Both the position numbers and the translations under genes were made by a program. 64,000 nt of DNA from contig NZ_FNAO01000003.1 in NCBI RefSeq assembly GCF_900101815.1, positions 124,001 through 188,000 on the forward strand, written 5' to 3'. Below, one piece after another: positions 36,558 through 45,532 of the stretch; within the stretch, counting starts at the first letter, position 1, and the number at the start of each line of letters is the position of its first letter. Below the pieces are notes generated by a model. It worked only from the letters and a program-made list of their open reading frames with translations, had not been told where the DNA came from and did not search any database. Source of the DNA: Pricia antarctica. GTDB taxonomy: Bacteria; Bacteroidota; Bacteroidia; Flavobacteriales; Flavobacteriaceae.

Positions 36558-37664
36558 ATGAAATTGAATACCAAAAATATCTTCGTACCGCCCAAGAATT
36601 TGGCGCGATTCGTTACCAAACGAAAAGAGGATATAGGTCTTTCTCCCGATGATATCTCCTTTAGGGGAGAAAAGAAAATGGATACCGTCGTTTTACGTCT
36701 CATCGATTACGATGCCGATGCCTTGGAAGAGGAGATTATCAAATCGGTATCCCAAGTGCTCCCCTACCAAAAGAAGCCTTCGGTGACCTGGTTCAATATC
36801 GATGGACTGCACGATACCAACATCATCGAACAGATTGCGGACGGGTTCGATTTTGATAAGCTAGTTTTGGCGGAGGTGATGGACGTCCATGCGCGTCCGA
36901 GAGTGCAGGAGTTCGGAAACTGCATCCTACTCTCGCTTAAAATGATGCAACAGGACGAGGTGACCCATCGTATTTCCGTAGAAAACTTAAGCCTTATTAT
37001 CACTAAATCGGTACTGCTATCCTTTCAAGAAAAAAGGGGCGATGTTTTTGAGCCGGTACGGGAACGGATCCGAAACCAAAAAAAACGCATACGCAACGGT
37101 GGCACGGATTACCTGACCTTCGCTTTGTTGGACATAGTAGTCGACAACTATATTTATATCATCGGTATTTTGGGTGAAAAAATAGAGACCTTGGAAGAAA
37201 ACCTGCTACAGGAACCTAAAAAGAGTGTTATCGACGAAATCTATACCTATAAAAGGGAACTGAATTTTCTTAGGAAAAACATAACCCCCGCCCGAGAAAT
37301 GATTCTGACCTTATCGAAGTTGGAATCCGAAATGATCAGGGAAAGTACGGACGTACATTTTAGGGAGCTTTTGGACAATATCAACCAAGCGACCGACTCA
37401 TCGGAAACCTATCGCGAAATACTTTCTGATCAGCTCAATATTTATCATACGACCATCAGCAGCAAACTGAACGATGTGATGAAATTCCTGACCATTTTTT
37501 CGGTCATTTTTATTCCCCTTACCTTTATCGCCGGTATTTATGGCACCAACTTCGATGTCGTACCCGAACTAAAATATGAATACAGCTATTTTATCATGTG
37601 GGGCGTGATGTTAGTAGTGGCCATCGGCATGTTGCTCTATTTTAAACATCGGAAATGGTTATGA
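36558..37664 (+). CDS. corA: CorA-family magnesium/cobalt transporter
   Basis: 368 aa. Large N-terminal cytoplasmic funnel domain, long stalk helix (~190-300), and two C-terminal membrane helices (LTIFSVIFIPLTFIAGIY and SYFIMWGVMLVVAIGMLLYF) with a basic tail KHRKWL. Forms a pentameric Mg2+ channel. The family YGMNF signature reads YGTNF (residues ~328-332), Thr replacing Met in the selectivity motif. Monocistronic, convergent with the inositol oxygenase gene. Confidence 0.93.
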   Translation: MKLNTKNIFVPPKNLARFVTKRKEDIGLSPDDISFRGEKKMDTVVLRLIDYDADALEEEIIKSVSQVLPYQKKPSVTWFNIDGLHDTNIIEQIADGFDFDKLVLAEVMDVHARPRVQEFGNCILLSLKMMQQDEVTHRISVENLSLIITKSVLLSFQEKRGDVFEPVRERIRNQKKRIRNGGTDYLTFALLDIVVDNYIYIIGILGEKIETLEENLLQEPKKSVIDEIYTYKRELNFLRKNITPAREMILTLSKLESEMIRESTDVHFRELLDNINQATDSSETYREILSDQLNIYHTTISSKLNDVMKFLTIFSVIFIPLTFIAGIYGTNFDVVPELKYEYSYFIMWGVMLVVAIGMLLYFKHRKWL

Positions 37665-37676
37665 AAACTAGCCTAT

Positions 37677-38489
37677 CTACCAAAAAATAGGACCGTCACC
37701 TAAATATTTCTTCGCAATAGGTTCGTAATAGTCACGTACCTCATCCAATTCGTAGATTTTTTGACTTTTAGTGTAAAGATCGTATTTGTTGAAGTCCTTA
37801 ATAAGCTCCAAGTATTTCGCATCGGTATCGTTTAGCAGGGATTTGTAGCTTCCACCGGTATGCCAAGGATAAAAGGAATGGTAGCGTATCATGACCATGG
37901 CCTCTGCGGGGAGTTTGTTCGCCTTATGGTTGTTCAACACTTGGTACAGATATTCGTCATGGCCCCAAGCGAGATCCAAATTATCGAGACCGCAGCCCGC
38001 TTCGTAGATTCCCAAGGGCGTATTGTAACGCTCATCTTGCATATCGGGATTGAGCTGATTGAATTCGGGATATACACAGGAATCGGGCAATTCGCAGCCG
38101 ACAACAAAAACATCTCCCACCGTACCCCACTGCTCGTCTTGGCTGGTACCGTCTTCATCACTGCCCCAGAGAAACATTACCTTACCAAGGTCGTGGATTA
38201 GTCCCGTTAATTGCATCCAATCCGGACGATTGTCTCCACGGATGGCCTCGGCACTTTGAATCAGGTGCTGCACGTTCGGAAGATCGAGATCGGGATCGCT
38301 GACATCGATAAGGCGATTCAAATGCCCCATAGCCTCCCAAAGTTCCATCGGCTTATCGAAATTCAAATATTTCCTATGCATGCGCTGCACATAATCATAG
38401 GTTTGGTTTTTACGCATTTTGCGGTAATGCTCTTTAACGGCCGCCTTTACATCGACGGCTTCGTAGTTTCTGAATGTTTTTGTTTCCAT
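37677..38489 (-). CDS. myo-Inositol oxygenase
   Basis: 270 aa. Di-iron HD-fold oxygenase that cleaves myo-inositol to D-glucuronate. Ligands by comparison with mouse MIOX: H75 (NVQHLIQSAEAIR), H99 and D100 (GLIHDLGKVMFLWG), H177 (AWGHDEYLYQ), H204 (IRYHSFYPWH) and D237 (FNKYDLYTK). All six are present, so it should be active. Length matches animal MIOX. Next to a sodium/solute symporter gene on the same strand, which probably imports inositol. Confidence 0.93.
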   Translation of the reverse strand: METKTFRNYEAVDVKAAVKEHYRKMRKNQTYDYVQRMHRKYLNFDKPMELWEAMGHLNRLIDVSDPDLDLPNVQHLIQSAEAIRGDNRPDWMQLTGLIHDLGKVMFLWGSDEDGTSQDEQWGTVGDVFVVGCELPDSCVYPEFNQLNPDMQDERYNTPLGIYEAGCGLDNLDLAWGHDEYLYQVLNNHKANKLPAEAMVMIRYHSFYPWHTGGSYKSLLNDTDAKYLELIKDFNKYDLYTKSQKIYELDEVRDYYEPIAKKYLGDGPIFW

Positions 38490-38614
38490 GATATAAAATT
38501 CAAGTTCAAGTTTGCTTAGTGCTCGGGTGTTTGTTGCCCAGTGCTTCCACTATCCAAATTAGGATGGTATGGATTTATAGGGTATAGTTGAGATGTAATA
38601 TGCTGCTTACTTCC

Positions 38615-40213
38615 TTAGACATTACCCAATACAAGATACAAAATTACGGTGAATACCACTAAAAACAAACTAAAGCCTTTGGCATATTTCCAAGGTTTTA
38701 AATCCAGTTTACCGGAATCCACCATTTCGAATTTGGCTTCCCTACCGAAGAACCGAGAGGCCAAGTGCATTATTAGAATGTTCAGCACAAACTCCAGCCC
38801 CCAGATATGAACAAAGTGGAGATCCACCTGAACCACATAATACATTATGATATAGAACAAAAGCCCGAACAGCAGCCCGATCTTAGCCCCCGATGCCGAT
38901 ACCTTGGGAAAAAGGAATCCCGCAATAATTACGCTGGCTATAGGGATAAAGAAAATGCCGTTCAGCTGCTGTAGCAATTGGTAGAGACCTTCGGGAGCTT
39001 TCGCTACAAAAGGAGCGATTCCGATGGCAAAAATGGCCAGTAGCGCGGACGTCCACCTGCCGAGGGAGACCAGTTTTTTTTCGGAAGCATCCCTTTGGAT
39101 ATACCTTTTGAAAATGTCAAGACTGAACACCGTGGCGGCGCTGTTCAGGGCGGAGTTGAAGGTACTGAGAATGGCGCCCATCATTACGGCAACAAAAAAT
39201 CCGGTCAGCCATAGGGGCAACACTTTTTTGACCAACAACGGATATACATTGTCGGGATTGTCGTAAAGGCTCTCCCCGAAATAATAAAAACCGATCAATC
39301 CGGGCAAGACGATGATCAGGGGCACCAAAATTTTCAACAATCCTGTATATAGCAATCCTTTTTGGGCTTCCTTAAGATTTACCGCGCCCAATACGCGTTG
39401 TATGATGGACTGGTGCATCGTCCAAAAATAAATCTGATTGACCATCAGGCCCGTAAACAAGACCTCGAACGGCAGAATGGACGTACGTGCACCTTCCCCT
39501 ACTCCCGGTTCATGGCTAATAACGTTAAATTTTTCGGGGCTGTTTTTGAACACTGCCCCCATCCCTTCGAAAAGGTTGCCGTCGCCAATGGCCAGAAGAG
39601 CGAGTATCGGCACCAAAAGTCCGGCTACCAGCAGGCCGAAACCGTTGATGGTATCGGTGTAGGCCACCATTTTCAGGCCTCCGAAAATGGCATATACCGC
39701 CCCGATGGTTCCGACGACGACGATGGTGATCCATATGCCGTGCTCTGTGGTTACGTTCAACAGTTCGGAAATCTCGAAGATAGCCTCAATGTTCAAAGCA
39801 CCGGTATACAGAACGATGGGCAGCAGGGTCAATACGAATGATAGAATCAATAGTAGCGCAACAAGTGTACGGGTCAGACCATCAAAACGCTTTTCTAAAA
39901 ATTCGGGAATAGTGGTCAATCCCATTTTCAAATACCGTGGCGCGAAATACAGGGCGGCGATGACCAATGCCAGAGCCGAGGTGACTTCCCAAGCTACTAT
40001 GATGGCGCCATTTCGATACGATGAACCGTTCATGCCCACCAAATGTTCCGTAGAAATATTGGTCAATAATAAGGATCCCGCAATTACAATGCCCGTTAAT
40101 GATCTACCTCCTAAAAAATAGCCATCCTGCGTATCCAGTTTATCGCGGCGTAATTTCCAAGTGGCGTAGAAAGCTACGAAACCAGTGAACAGAAGAAAGG
40201 TGAAAAGTGCCAT
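38615..40213 (-). CDS. SLC5-type sodium/solute symporter, probably for myo-inositol
   Basis: 532 aa from the ATG at 40213 (MALFTFLLFTGFVAFYATWK); a longer frame adds 24 unlikely residues. About 13-14 membrane segments. SSS-family motifs are DGYFLGGRSLTGIVIAGSLL, TNISTEHLVGMNGSSYRNGA and LWLTGFFVAVMMGAILSTFNSALNSA near the Na2 site. The family transports sugars, inositols and similar solutes with Na+. Substrate is inferred from the inositol oxygenase gene 125 bp downstream and the divergent AraC regulator. Confidence 0.9.
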   Translation of the reverse strand: MALFTFLLFTGFVAFYATWKLRRDKLDTQDGYFLGGRSLTGIVIAGSLLLTNISTEHLVGMNGSSYRNGAIIVAWEVTSALALVIAALYFAPRYLKMGLTTIPEFLEKRFDGLTRTLVALLLILSFVLTLLPIVLYTGALNIEAIFEISELLNVTTEHGIWITIVVVGTIGAVYAIFGGLKMVAYTDTINGFGLLVAGLLVPILALLAIGDGNLFEGMGAVFKNSPEKFNVISHEPGVGEGARTSILPFEVLFTGLMVNQIYFWTMHQSIIQRVLGAVNLKEAQKGLLYTGLLKILVPLIIVLPGLIGFYYFGESLYDNPDNVYPLLVKKVLPLWLTGFFVAVMMGAILSTFNSALNSAATVFSLDIFKRYIQRDASEKKLVSLGRWTSALLAIFAIGIAPFVAKAPEGLYQLLQQLNGIFFIPIASVIIAGFLFPKVSASGAKIGLLFGLLFYIIMYYVVQVDLHFVHIWGLEFVLNILIMHLASRFFGREAKFEMVDSGKLDLKPWKYAKGFSLFLVVFTVILYLVLGNV

Positions 40214-40357
40214 TGCGTAAAAATAGGAAAAAAGTTGGATGTTTGATACTTGGTGCGCAGGTATACCTGCGCCTATATCGAGCAATTACTTGTAAGTTTT
40301 TTCGCCTTTTTCAATATAGAAATACCTATCTTGTAATCGAGAGACGATCGATTACCC

Positions 40358-41476
40358 ATGGAACTTGACTACAATCTTTACGCCTTATTCGAAACCGTGG
40401 GCTTGGTCCAGGCCATAACGCTTGGCATGTTGTTGATTTTCATGAACAAGAATAAATACAGGAGTACCCTTTTTCTCGGTATTTTTCTAATACTGTTCGG
40501 TCTCGAGACAATTCCTATCGTTTTGGATGCCTTGAATGCCTATCCTTTGTATCCTGAACTCTACCTATTGCCCTTCGACTTTTTTTGGTTGCATTTTCCT
40601 ATTTTTTATATCTATGTACACCAGATATGTATTTTTTCTAACGAGAAAGCGAAATATTGGGTACTCTACCCCGGCATCGCGGCCTTCATCGCACAGATTG
40701 CTGTTTTTTTCTTACCCTATACTACCAAAGTAGCCATCACCGCCAGTGTGGGCTATGACATTTATTTCTCGTGCAAGGTCTTGTACGGGCTAAGCATAGG
40801 CATTTATACATTAAGGCTCTTGTTCAAACATAAAATCGAGGTGCGCAATTACTTTTCGTTGCTCGAGTCGAAAGAATTGACATGGGCCCGAATCTTTCTT
40901 TTCTATAACATTTCGGGGTCGATAGTATATACTGTTTTCTCTACTACGATCGCTAACAGTTTACTGGCAAAAATCTTCTTTGCGACCTTCGACCTGATCT
41001 TGATTTATTGGGTATCGTATCACGGAGTTCAACAGCGAAATATTCTATCCCTACTTGCCAAAAAACAGCATTTTGAAGACCTTTCACCAAAACTTTCGGG
41101 AAAGATGGACTTGCCGGCCTTATCCGACGATAGTCTCCAGAGATTGATGCAGCGTATCGATGACCTCATGAGAAACTCTGAACCCTTTACAAATAATGAT
41201 CTGACCATAATGGATCTCGGCAAGGAACTTGAAACACACCCCAAGCGCATTTCTACCGCAATCAATATGATATGCCATCAGAACTTTAATGCCTATGTCA
41301 ATCGCTTTCGGATACGGAAAGCGGAAAAACTGCTCGGGAGCGAAGCATATGCCCATCTTAGCATCGAAGGTATCGGTAACGAAGTTGGTTTTCACAGCAA
41401 AAGTGCCTTTTATTCCGCCTTCAAAAAATATAACGGAACGACCCCTTATAAATATAAGGAGAACGTGATGGTGTGA
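40358..41476 (+). CDS. AraC-family regulator with N-terminal membrane domain
   Basis: 372 aa. Seven or so hydrophobic segments (residues ~10-225) precede a cytoplasmic linker and a C-terminal AraC double helix-turn-helix (NNDLTIMDLGKELETHPKRI to GNEVGFHSKSAFYSAFKKY). This 7TM-AraC architecture is common in Flavobacteriia and suggests sensing at the membrane. Divergent from the symporter gene by 144 bp, so it probably controls the inositol uptake and oxidation genes. Confidence 0.92.
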   Translation: MELDYNLYALFETVGLVQAITLGMLLIFMNKNKYRSTLFLGIFLILFGLETIPIVLDALNAYPLYPELYLLPFDFFWLHFPIFYIYVHQICIFSNEKAKYWVLYPGIAAFIAQIAVFFLPYTTKVAITASVGYDIYFSCKVLYGLSIGIYTLRLLFKHKIEVRNYFSLLESKELTWARIFLFYNISGSIVYTVFSTTIANSLLAKIFFATFDLILIYWVSYHGVQQRNILSLLAKKQHFEDLSPKLSGKMDLPALSDDSLQRLMQRIDDLMRNSEPFTNNDLTIMDLGKELETHPKRISTAINMICHQNFNAYVNRFRIRKAEKLLGSEAYAHLSIEGIGNEVGFHSKSAFYSAFKKYNGTTPYKYKENVMV

Positions 41477-41707
41477 ATGTTCCCCTTGATGCATACGGAA
41501 AACACAGGGTTCCGATTCCTAATGTTAGACTTTTTTGGAAAGATTATAACTCCTGAAAAAAATTGAAAAGTCCCTAATTATTGGAATTTTCGTTCGGAAT
41601 TCTGAAATCCGTACTTCTTTGGACAGTAATTCTTAGGATTCGCCTTACAACTTGTTGAATATTTGCATCGCAATAAAAAGTAGTTTGCATCTCCCAAATC
41701 TAAAGCT

Positions 41708-41912
41708 ATGAAAAGAGCTGATAAACAGCAGTGGGTATTCCTTATCTTTAATTTGGTGCCTTTTCCTAATCTGGGAATTTCAAATACAGACCCTGACCAG
41801 ATTGGATCAAAATTACGAGGTCCGATACGATTTGATGGTATTGCCGGTGCTGTTGCTGATTACGGTTTACCTTCTGTACTCCCAACTAAAACCTGATCAA
41901 AAAACCCCTTGA
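41708..41912 (+). pseudogene. Frameshifted small membrane protein ORF
   Basis: From ATG 41708 the frame gives an unconvincing 62-aa peptide. Shifting by one base within the A4 run just after the ATG opens a frame (41712-41912, TGA) of 66 codons that reads like a real protein: KELINSSGYSLSLIWCLFLI, a charged linker LTRLDQNYEVRYD, then a second hydrophobic stretch (VLPVLLLITVYLLY) and SQLKPDQKTP. That frame's stop lies 2 bp before the cupin ATG at 41915, as in an operon. Either a +1 frameshift mutation, a sequencing error in a homopolymer, or slippage. No family recognised. The rest of the 438-bp gap (41477-41914) shows nothing clear. Confidence 0.5.
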
Positions 41913-41914
41913 TA

Positions 41915-42334
41915 ATGAAGTGTATAGAACTTAATCCCGAAGGGAATTTTGAACCTTGGGAGCCTTCCAAATTAAAAGAATTACAAAAAAAGCAAATTGA
42001 TGGACGTCTTGGTCAAAAACTGCTGTTCGAAAATAAAACGATAAAGGTCTGGGAAGCCGTACTTTTTCCGGGAGAACGGCTTCCATTTAGAAAAGTCAGC
42101 AGAAACTATAACTTTACGTCCATGACCGAGGGTTTGGCGCTTAGCCGTGTTGATAATGGCAAGATTTCATTGGTACGAATCAACAAGGGCGATTCGATGT
42201 TTATAAAACATGAAGGCATAGAGTCGATATATGACTTTGAAAACATCGGCGAGAATATCTTATTCCTACATGCCATAGAATTTAAACCTTTGATCGAAAA
42301 AACAGATGGACTTAAAATGCAATCCGCCAGTTGA
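41915..42334 (+). CDS. Cupin-like protein, unknown function
   Basis: 139 aa from ATG 41915 (MKCIELNPEGNFEPWEPSKL). The central part has cupin-type strands: KTIKVWEAVLFPGERLPFRK, TEGLALSRVDNGKISLVRIN and KGDSMFIKHEGIESIYDFEN. The usual metal-binding His pairs of the cupin motif are not evident, so it may be non-metal. Probably cotranscribed with the upstream small membrane ORF and followed by two hairpins. Confidence 0.7.
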   Translation: MKCIELNPEGNFEPWEPSKLKELQKKQIDGRLGQKLLFENKTIKVWEAVLFPGERLPFRKVSRNYNFTSMTEGLALSRVDNGKISLVRINKGDSMFIKHEGIESIYDFENIGENILFLHAIEFKPLIEKTDGLKMQSAS

Positions 42335-42421
42335 TCGGACACTGACTTTGGGTTGACTCCGAACGTGGTAATCGATACCTATTGGTAAAGTTCCCCCACG
42401 ATTAATCCATGTTTCTGAGTC

Positions 42422-42453
42422 ATACTCCCAAAACTCTAAAGTTTTGGGAGTAT
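42422..42453. other. Perfect 14-bp hairpin downstream of the cupin gene
   Basis: ATACTCCCAAAACT pairs perfectly with AGTTTTGGGAGTAT around a CTAA tetraloop. No T run follows on either strand, so it is not a standard intrinsic terminator. A second hairpin begins 9 bp downstream. Confidence 0.85.
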
Positions 42454-42461
42454 TATCCCTT

Positions 42462-42497
42462 AAAACCATCCTTTACTCGGGATGGTTTTCTATTTTT
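42462..42497 (+). terminator. Terminator-like hairpin before the MOSC gene
   Basis: AAAACCATCC pairs with GGATGGTTTT around an 8-nt loop; CTATTTTT follows. It ends 6 bp before the MOSC ATG, so it may terminate the cupin transcript or attenuate the MOSC gene. Confidence 0.65.
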
Positions 42498-42502
42498 GGG
42501 AT

Positions 42503-43135
42503 ATGCGAATCATTTCTACAAACATTGGTAATCCGACGATTATTCTTTGGAACGGCAAGGAAGAAAAAACGGGCATCTTCAAATATCCGGTTTCCAAACC
42601 CTTATTTTTAGGGAATACGGATGTTGATAAGGATACGGTCATCGACCGCAAGCACCACGCAGGCTTCAACAAGGCCTGTTTTTTGTTCTCGGCGGATGAA
42701 TATCCCTATTGGAAAAAGGAATATCCTAATCTGGAGTGGGACTGGGGCATGTTCGGCGAAAACTTGACCGTGGAAGGTTTGGATGAAGCTATCCTACGGA
42801 TCGGCGATATCTTTAAAATAGGAAGCGCCACAGTTCAGGTTTCGCAACCCCGCGAGCCTTGCTATAAATTGGGGGTTCGGTTCAAAGACCAAAAAATCCT
42901 TAAAAAATATATCGAACACGGGCACCCCGGCACCTATGTGCGTGTCTTGGAGGAAGGAATAGTCAACATAGGAGATCATTTGAAAGTACTCGAGCAGTCG
43001 AAGAACGCCTTAACCGTAAACCAATTTTTCCGTCTGCTCTACGCCAAGAAAAAGAGTCCTGAGCTATTACGTTTGTTTATGGCTAACGATTCGGTACCGG
43101 AATATAAGAAGATTCGGATGCAGAAGTATATTTAA
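42503..43135 (+). CDS. MOSC domain protein (YiiM-like)
   Basis: 210 aa from ATG 42503 (MRIISTNIGNPTIILWNGKE). MOSC beta-barrel: DRKHHAGFNKACFLFSADEY, WDWGMFGENLTVEGLDE, FKIGSATVQVSQPREPCYKL with the conserved Cys proposed to bind the molybdenum cofactor sulfur, and a C-terminal 3-alpha extension (LTVNQFFRLLYAKKKSP). YiiM-type proteins reduce N-hydroxylated compounds. The start overlaps no gene but follows directly on a hairpin. Confidence 0.9.
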   Translation: MRIISTNIGNPTIILWNGKEEKTGIFKYPVSKPLFLGNTDVDKDTVIDRKHHAGFNKACFLFSADEYPYWKKEYPNLEWDWGMFGENLTVEGLDEAILRIGDIFKIGSATVQVSQPREPCYKLGVRFKDQKILKKYIEHGHPGTYVRVLEEGIVNIGDHLKVLEQSKNALTVNQFFRLLYAKKKSPELLRLFMANDSVPEYKKIRMQKYI

Positions 43136-43203
43136 AAAAGCACAAAGCAGCCCTAAAAATCGTCCCTTTTAAAAAAATAAACCAATAAACTCTTAAACTT
43201 TTT

Positions 43204-43569
43204 TTGAACTTTAATTTGAACTTCCCCTGGCACCTTTACCTAATGGCCGCAATGTATATCGTTGCGGGCGTGATGCACTTTATAAAGCCAAAGGCGTATC
43301 TGCGGATTATGCCCCAGTACTTGCCGTCGCATAAATTTTTGGTGACCCTAAGCGGTATTACCGAGATTGTATTGGGAATAGGGCTGTGTTTTTCGGTTAC
43401 AAAAGACATCGCGATTTATGGCATTATCCTTATGCTTTCGGTATTTCTTCTAGTCCATTTTTATATGCTTTCAGGAGAGAAGGCATCCGCCGGTATTCCC
43501 AAATGGATTTTGATTTTAAGGATTCCCCTGCAATTTGGCTTGATGTATTGGGCGTACTGGTATTTGTGA
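43204..43569 (+). CDS. DoxX-family small membrane protein
   Basis: 121 aa with four hydrophobic segments. The AAMYIVAGVMHFIKPKAYLR and IMPQYLPSHKFLVTLSGITE blocks match the DoxX-like family. No ATG precedes the first conserved segment; TTG codons at 43204 or 43216 give the usual N-terminus (NFPWHLYLMAAMY), so a TTG start is likely. Function unresolved. Follows the MOSC gene on the same strand. Confidence 0.8.
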   Translation: MNFNLNFPWHLYLMAAMYIVAGVMHFIKPKAYLRIMPQYLPSHKFLVTLSGITEIVLGIGLCFSVTKDIAIYGIILMLSVFLLVHFYMLSGEKASAGIPKWILILRIPLQFGLMYWAYWYL

Positions 43570-43650
43570 TTTTAGAAAGTGACCTATTTGGGTTTGTCAC
43601 GACAAAAAGGCGAATTGGAAAAAAAATTTCTATCAACGGAAACTAAACCC

Positions 43651-43706
43651 AAAAAAAAGAACCCAAAGGCGATGCCGAACTAAATTCAGCACCAAAGCCT
43701 TTGGGT
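43651..43706 (-). terminator. Terminator of the secreted-protein gene at 43730
   Basis: ACCCAAAGGC (43661-43670) pairs with GCCTTTGGGT (43697-43706), a perfect 10-bp stem with a 26-nt loop. The plus-strand A run at 43651-43658 gives a U tract on the minus strand. Confidence 0.8.
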
Positions 43707-43729
43707 ATAACTCAACTTGAACTAACTAT

Positions 43730-44311
43730 CTATTGAACTACGATACTTTCGTAATAGGTATTTTCACTATCCATTACAACTATGGAGTAGCGGTCTTTGT
43801 ACGCTTTTTTAAAATTTAGTGCTTTTTCGATAATCATCTCGTTCTCACGCTTTTCCGAAAAAACCAGTCGATCGCTACTATCGTATATATGGATTTTCAC
43901 ATCTTCTTTACTAAGATTCAAGAGGTTTAGATAAACCATACGGTCCGCCATCCTAAAAACGGGCTTGGCATTTTCATTTTTCCGAATAATCTCAACGTTG
44001 GTTCCCTTGACGACAATAGTGTAGATTATCTTTCTCAAAGCATCTTCCGTAGTGAAATAGTACAAACCGTCCGTCAGATTCTTGAGATTAAAACTTTTGG
44101 AATACGAGGCATGGGATACCTTCTCAAAATAGATAACATGATTGGCCGCATCAAAAAGTTTAATCTCGGTATCCTTTTGCGAATCCATTTCAAAAATTAG
44201 GTTTTTGGATTCCTTTTTTGTTTCCACGCTCAATTTTTCGTCGTTGGCCATACCCGTAACGGTAGCAAACAGTAAGGAAATCATTGCTGCTGTTCTTATT
44301 ACTTTTTTCAT
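43730..44311 (-). CDS. Secreted protein of unknown function
   Basis: 193 aa from the ATG at 44311 (MKKVIRTAAMISLLFATVTG signal, cleavage near MAND). The mature part is beta-rich: IKLFDAANHVIYFEKV, LKNLTDGLYYFTTED and HIYDSSDRLVFSEKREN resemble two repeated Ig-like/T9SS-sorting-type sandwiches, with Gly-Leu-Tyr-Tyr as in sorting domains, ending TYYESIVVQ. Possibly exported by the type IX system; unproven. Divergent from the AraC gene at 44524. Confidence 0.7.
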   Translation of the reverse strand: MKKVIRTAAMISLLFATVTGMANDEKLSVETKKESKNLIFEMDSQKDTEIKLFDAANHVIYFEKVSHASYSKSFNLKNLTDGLYYFTTEDALRKIIYTIVVKGTNVEIIRKNENAKPVFRMADRMVYLNLLNLSKEDVKIHIYDSSDRLVFSEKRENEMIIEKALNFKKAYKDRYSIVVMDSENTYYESIVVQ

Positions 44312-44511
44312 GATTTTTTGTTTTAAATCCTGCACCAAGGCAGGTGGGTTACTAATTTGATACAAACTTAGCCCCGAAATTATGCCCTTACTACTGGTCT
44401 ATTTTCCCATTTATGTTCTATTTTACCATACGAAATTGTAAAATATTAGTATAAAGGTAATTTAGAACATCTTTTAGGTAATTTTGCAATGATTTTCCAT
44501 AACACCTTTGA

Positions 44512-44519
44512 TATCTTTG
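44512..44519 (+). promoter_or_regulatory. -7 element immediately upstream of the AraC gene
   Basis: TATCTTTG, a perfect TAnnTTTG match, ends 4 bp before the ATG at 44524; a TTG at 44485-44487 gives a 24-bp spacer, slightly long. Transcription would start at or next to the start codon, suggesting a leaderless mRNA. Confidence 0.5.
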
Positions 44520-44523
44520 TAGC

Positions 44524-45411
44524 ATGCAAAAAACCCCTACGCTAGCACAAAAACCAGCTTTTGAGGCCATAGAACCCAGTTTTGGGCACTCGTATACCTA
44601 CCAAAAGTTCGATGCGAATAAAAAAAACAAGAATACCATTTGGCATTACCACCCTGAAATCGAGCTCGTCTATGTCAAGGGAGGTTCCGGTAAGCGGCAA
44701 ATAGGTAGCCATGTATCCTATTATTCTCTGGGAGATCTCATCTTGATCGGAAGCAACCTTCCCCATTGCGGTTTTACAGATATACTAACCGGTAACGATA
44801 GTGAGACCGTGATACAGATGAAGTCCGATTTTTTGGGAAACGATTTTTTCGACATCCCGGAAATGAAGAAAATTCAATCCCTCTTCGAAATGGCCAAGGG
44901 AGGTATCTCCTTTTCAGGAAAGACCAAACGTAAAATTGGTGAGAAAATGGATATTTTGGAATACCAGTCCGATTTTCAGCGGCTCTTATCCATTTTAAAC
45001 ATTCTGAACGAGCTGGGAAACTCAAAGGAGTTCAAGATTCTGAACGCCCAAGGATTTTCAATGGAGACCGAGGTAAAGGACAATGACCGTATCAACCACG
45101 TATTCAATCATGTAAAGTCCCATTTTAAGGACGAGATTCGTTTGAAGGAGATTGCCGACCTGGTCAGTATGACCGTACCCTCGTTCTGCCGTTATTTCAA
45201 AAAGATTACGAACAAAACTTTTACGCAGTTCGTCAACGAATATCGATTAGTACACGCTTCAAAATTATTGGCAGAACAGCCCCTGAGCATCACCGAAGTC
45301 TGTTTCGAAAGCGGTTTCAACAATTTTTCGCACTTCAACAAACAGTTCAAGGGATTTACCGGCCAAAACCCGTCGGAGTATCGCAATCAGTTGAAAACCG
45401 TTCTTCAATGA
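44524..45411 (+). CDS. AraC-family regulator with cupin sensor domain
   Basis: 295 aa. N-terminal cupin (NTIWHYHPEIELVYVKGGSG, SYYSLGDLILIGSNLPHCGF) for a small ligand, and a C-terminal AraC DNA-binding domain (IRLKEIADLVSMTVPSFCRY, then FESGFNNFSHFNKQFKGFTG). Typical of sugar-utilisation regulators in Bacteroidota. Flanked by a divergent secreted-protein gene and alkB; target genes not evident. Confidence 0.92.
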   Translation: MQKTPTLAQKPAFEAIEPSFGHSYTYQKFDANKKNKNTIWHYHPEIELVYVKGGSGKRQIGSHVSYYSLGDLILIGSNLPHCGFTDILTGNDSETVIQMKSDFLGNDFFDIPEMKKIQSLFEMAKGGISFSGKTKRKIGEKMDILEYQSDFQRLLSILNILNELGNSKEFKILNAQGFSMETEVKDNDRINHVFNHVKSHFKDEIRLKEIADLVSMTVPSFCRYFKKITNKTFTQFVNEYRLVHASKLLAEQPLSITEVCFESGFNNFSHFNKQFKGFTGQNPSEYRNQLKTVLQ

Positions 45412-45532
45412 TGCAAAAAATTATAAATTTTTTATCCCTAGCACAGCTGAAGGGCCCAGCATACAATCCCAAAATTTTAGGTTAGATTTCCTATTTTCTA
45501 AGCCTTAGTGCTTCATCCAAATAGTGTACTAA

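Noticed and set aside
43386-43646. 86-codon frame overlapping the DoxX gene
   Set aside because: Alternate frame of a clear membrane protein gene; no independent signal.
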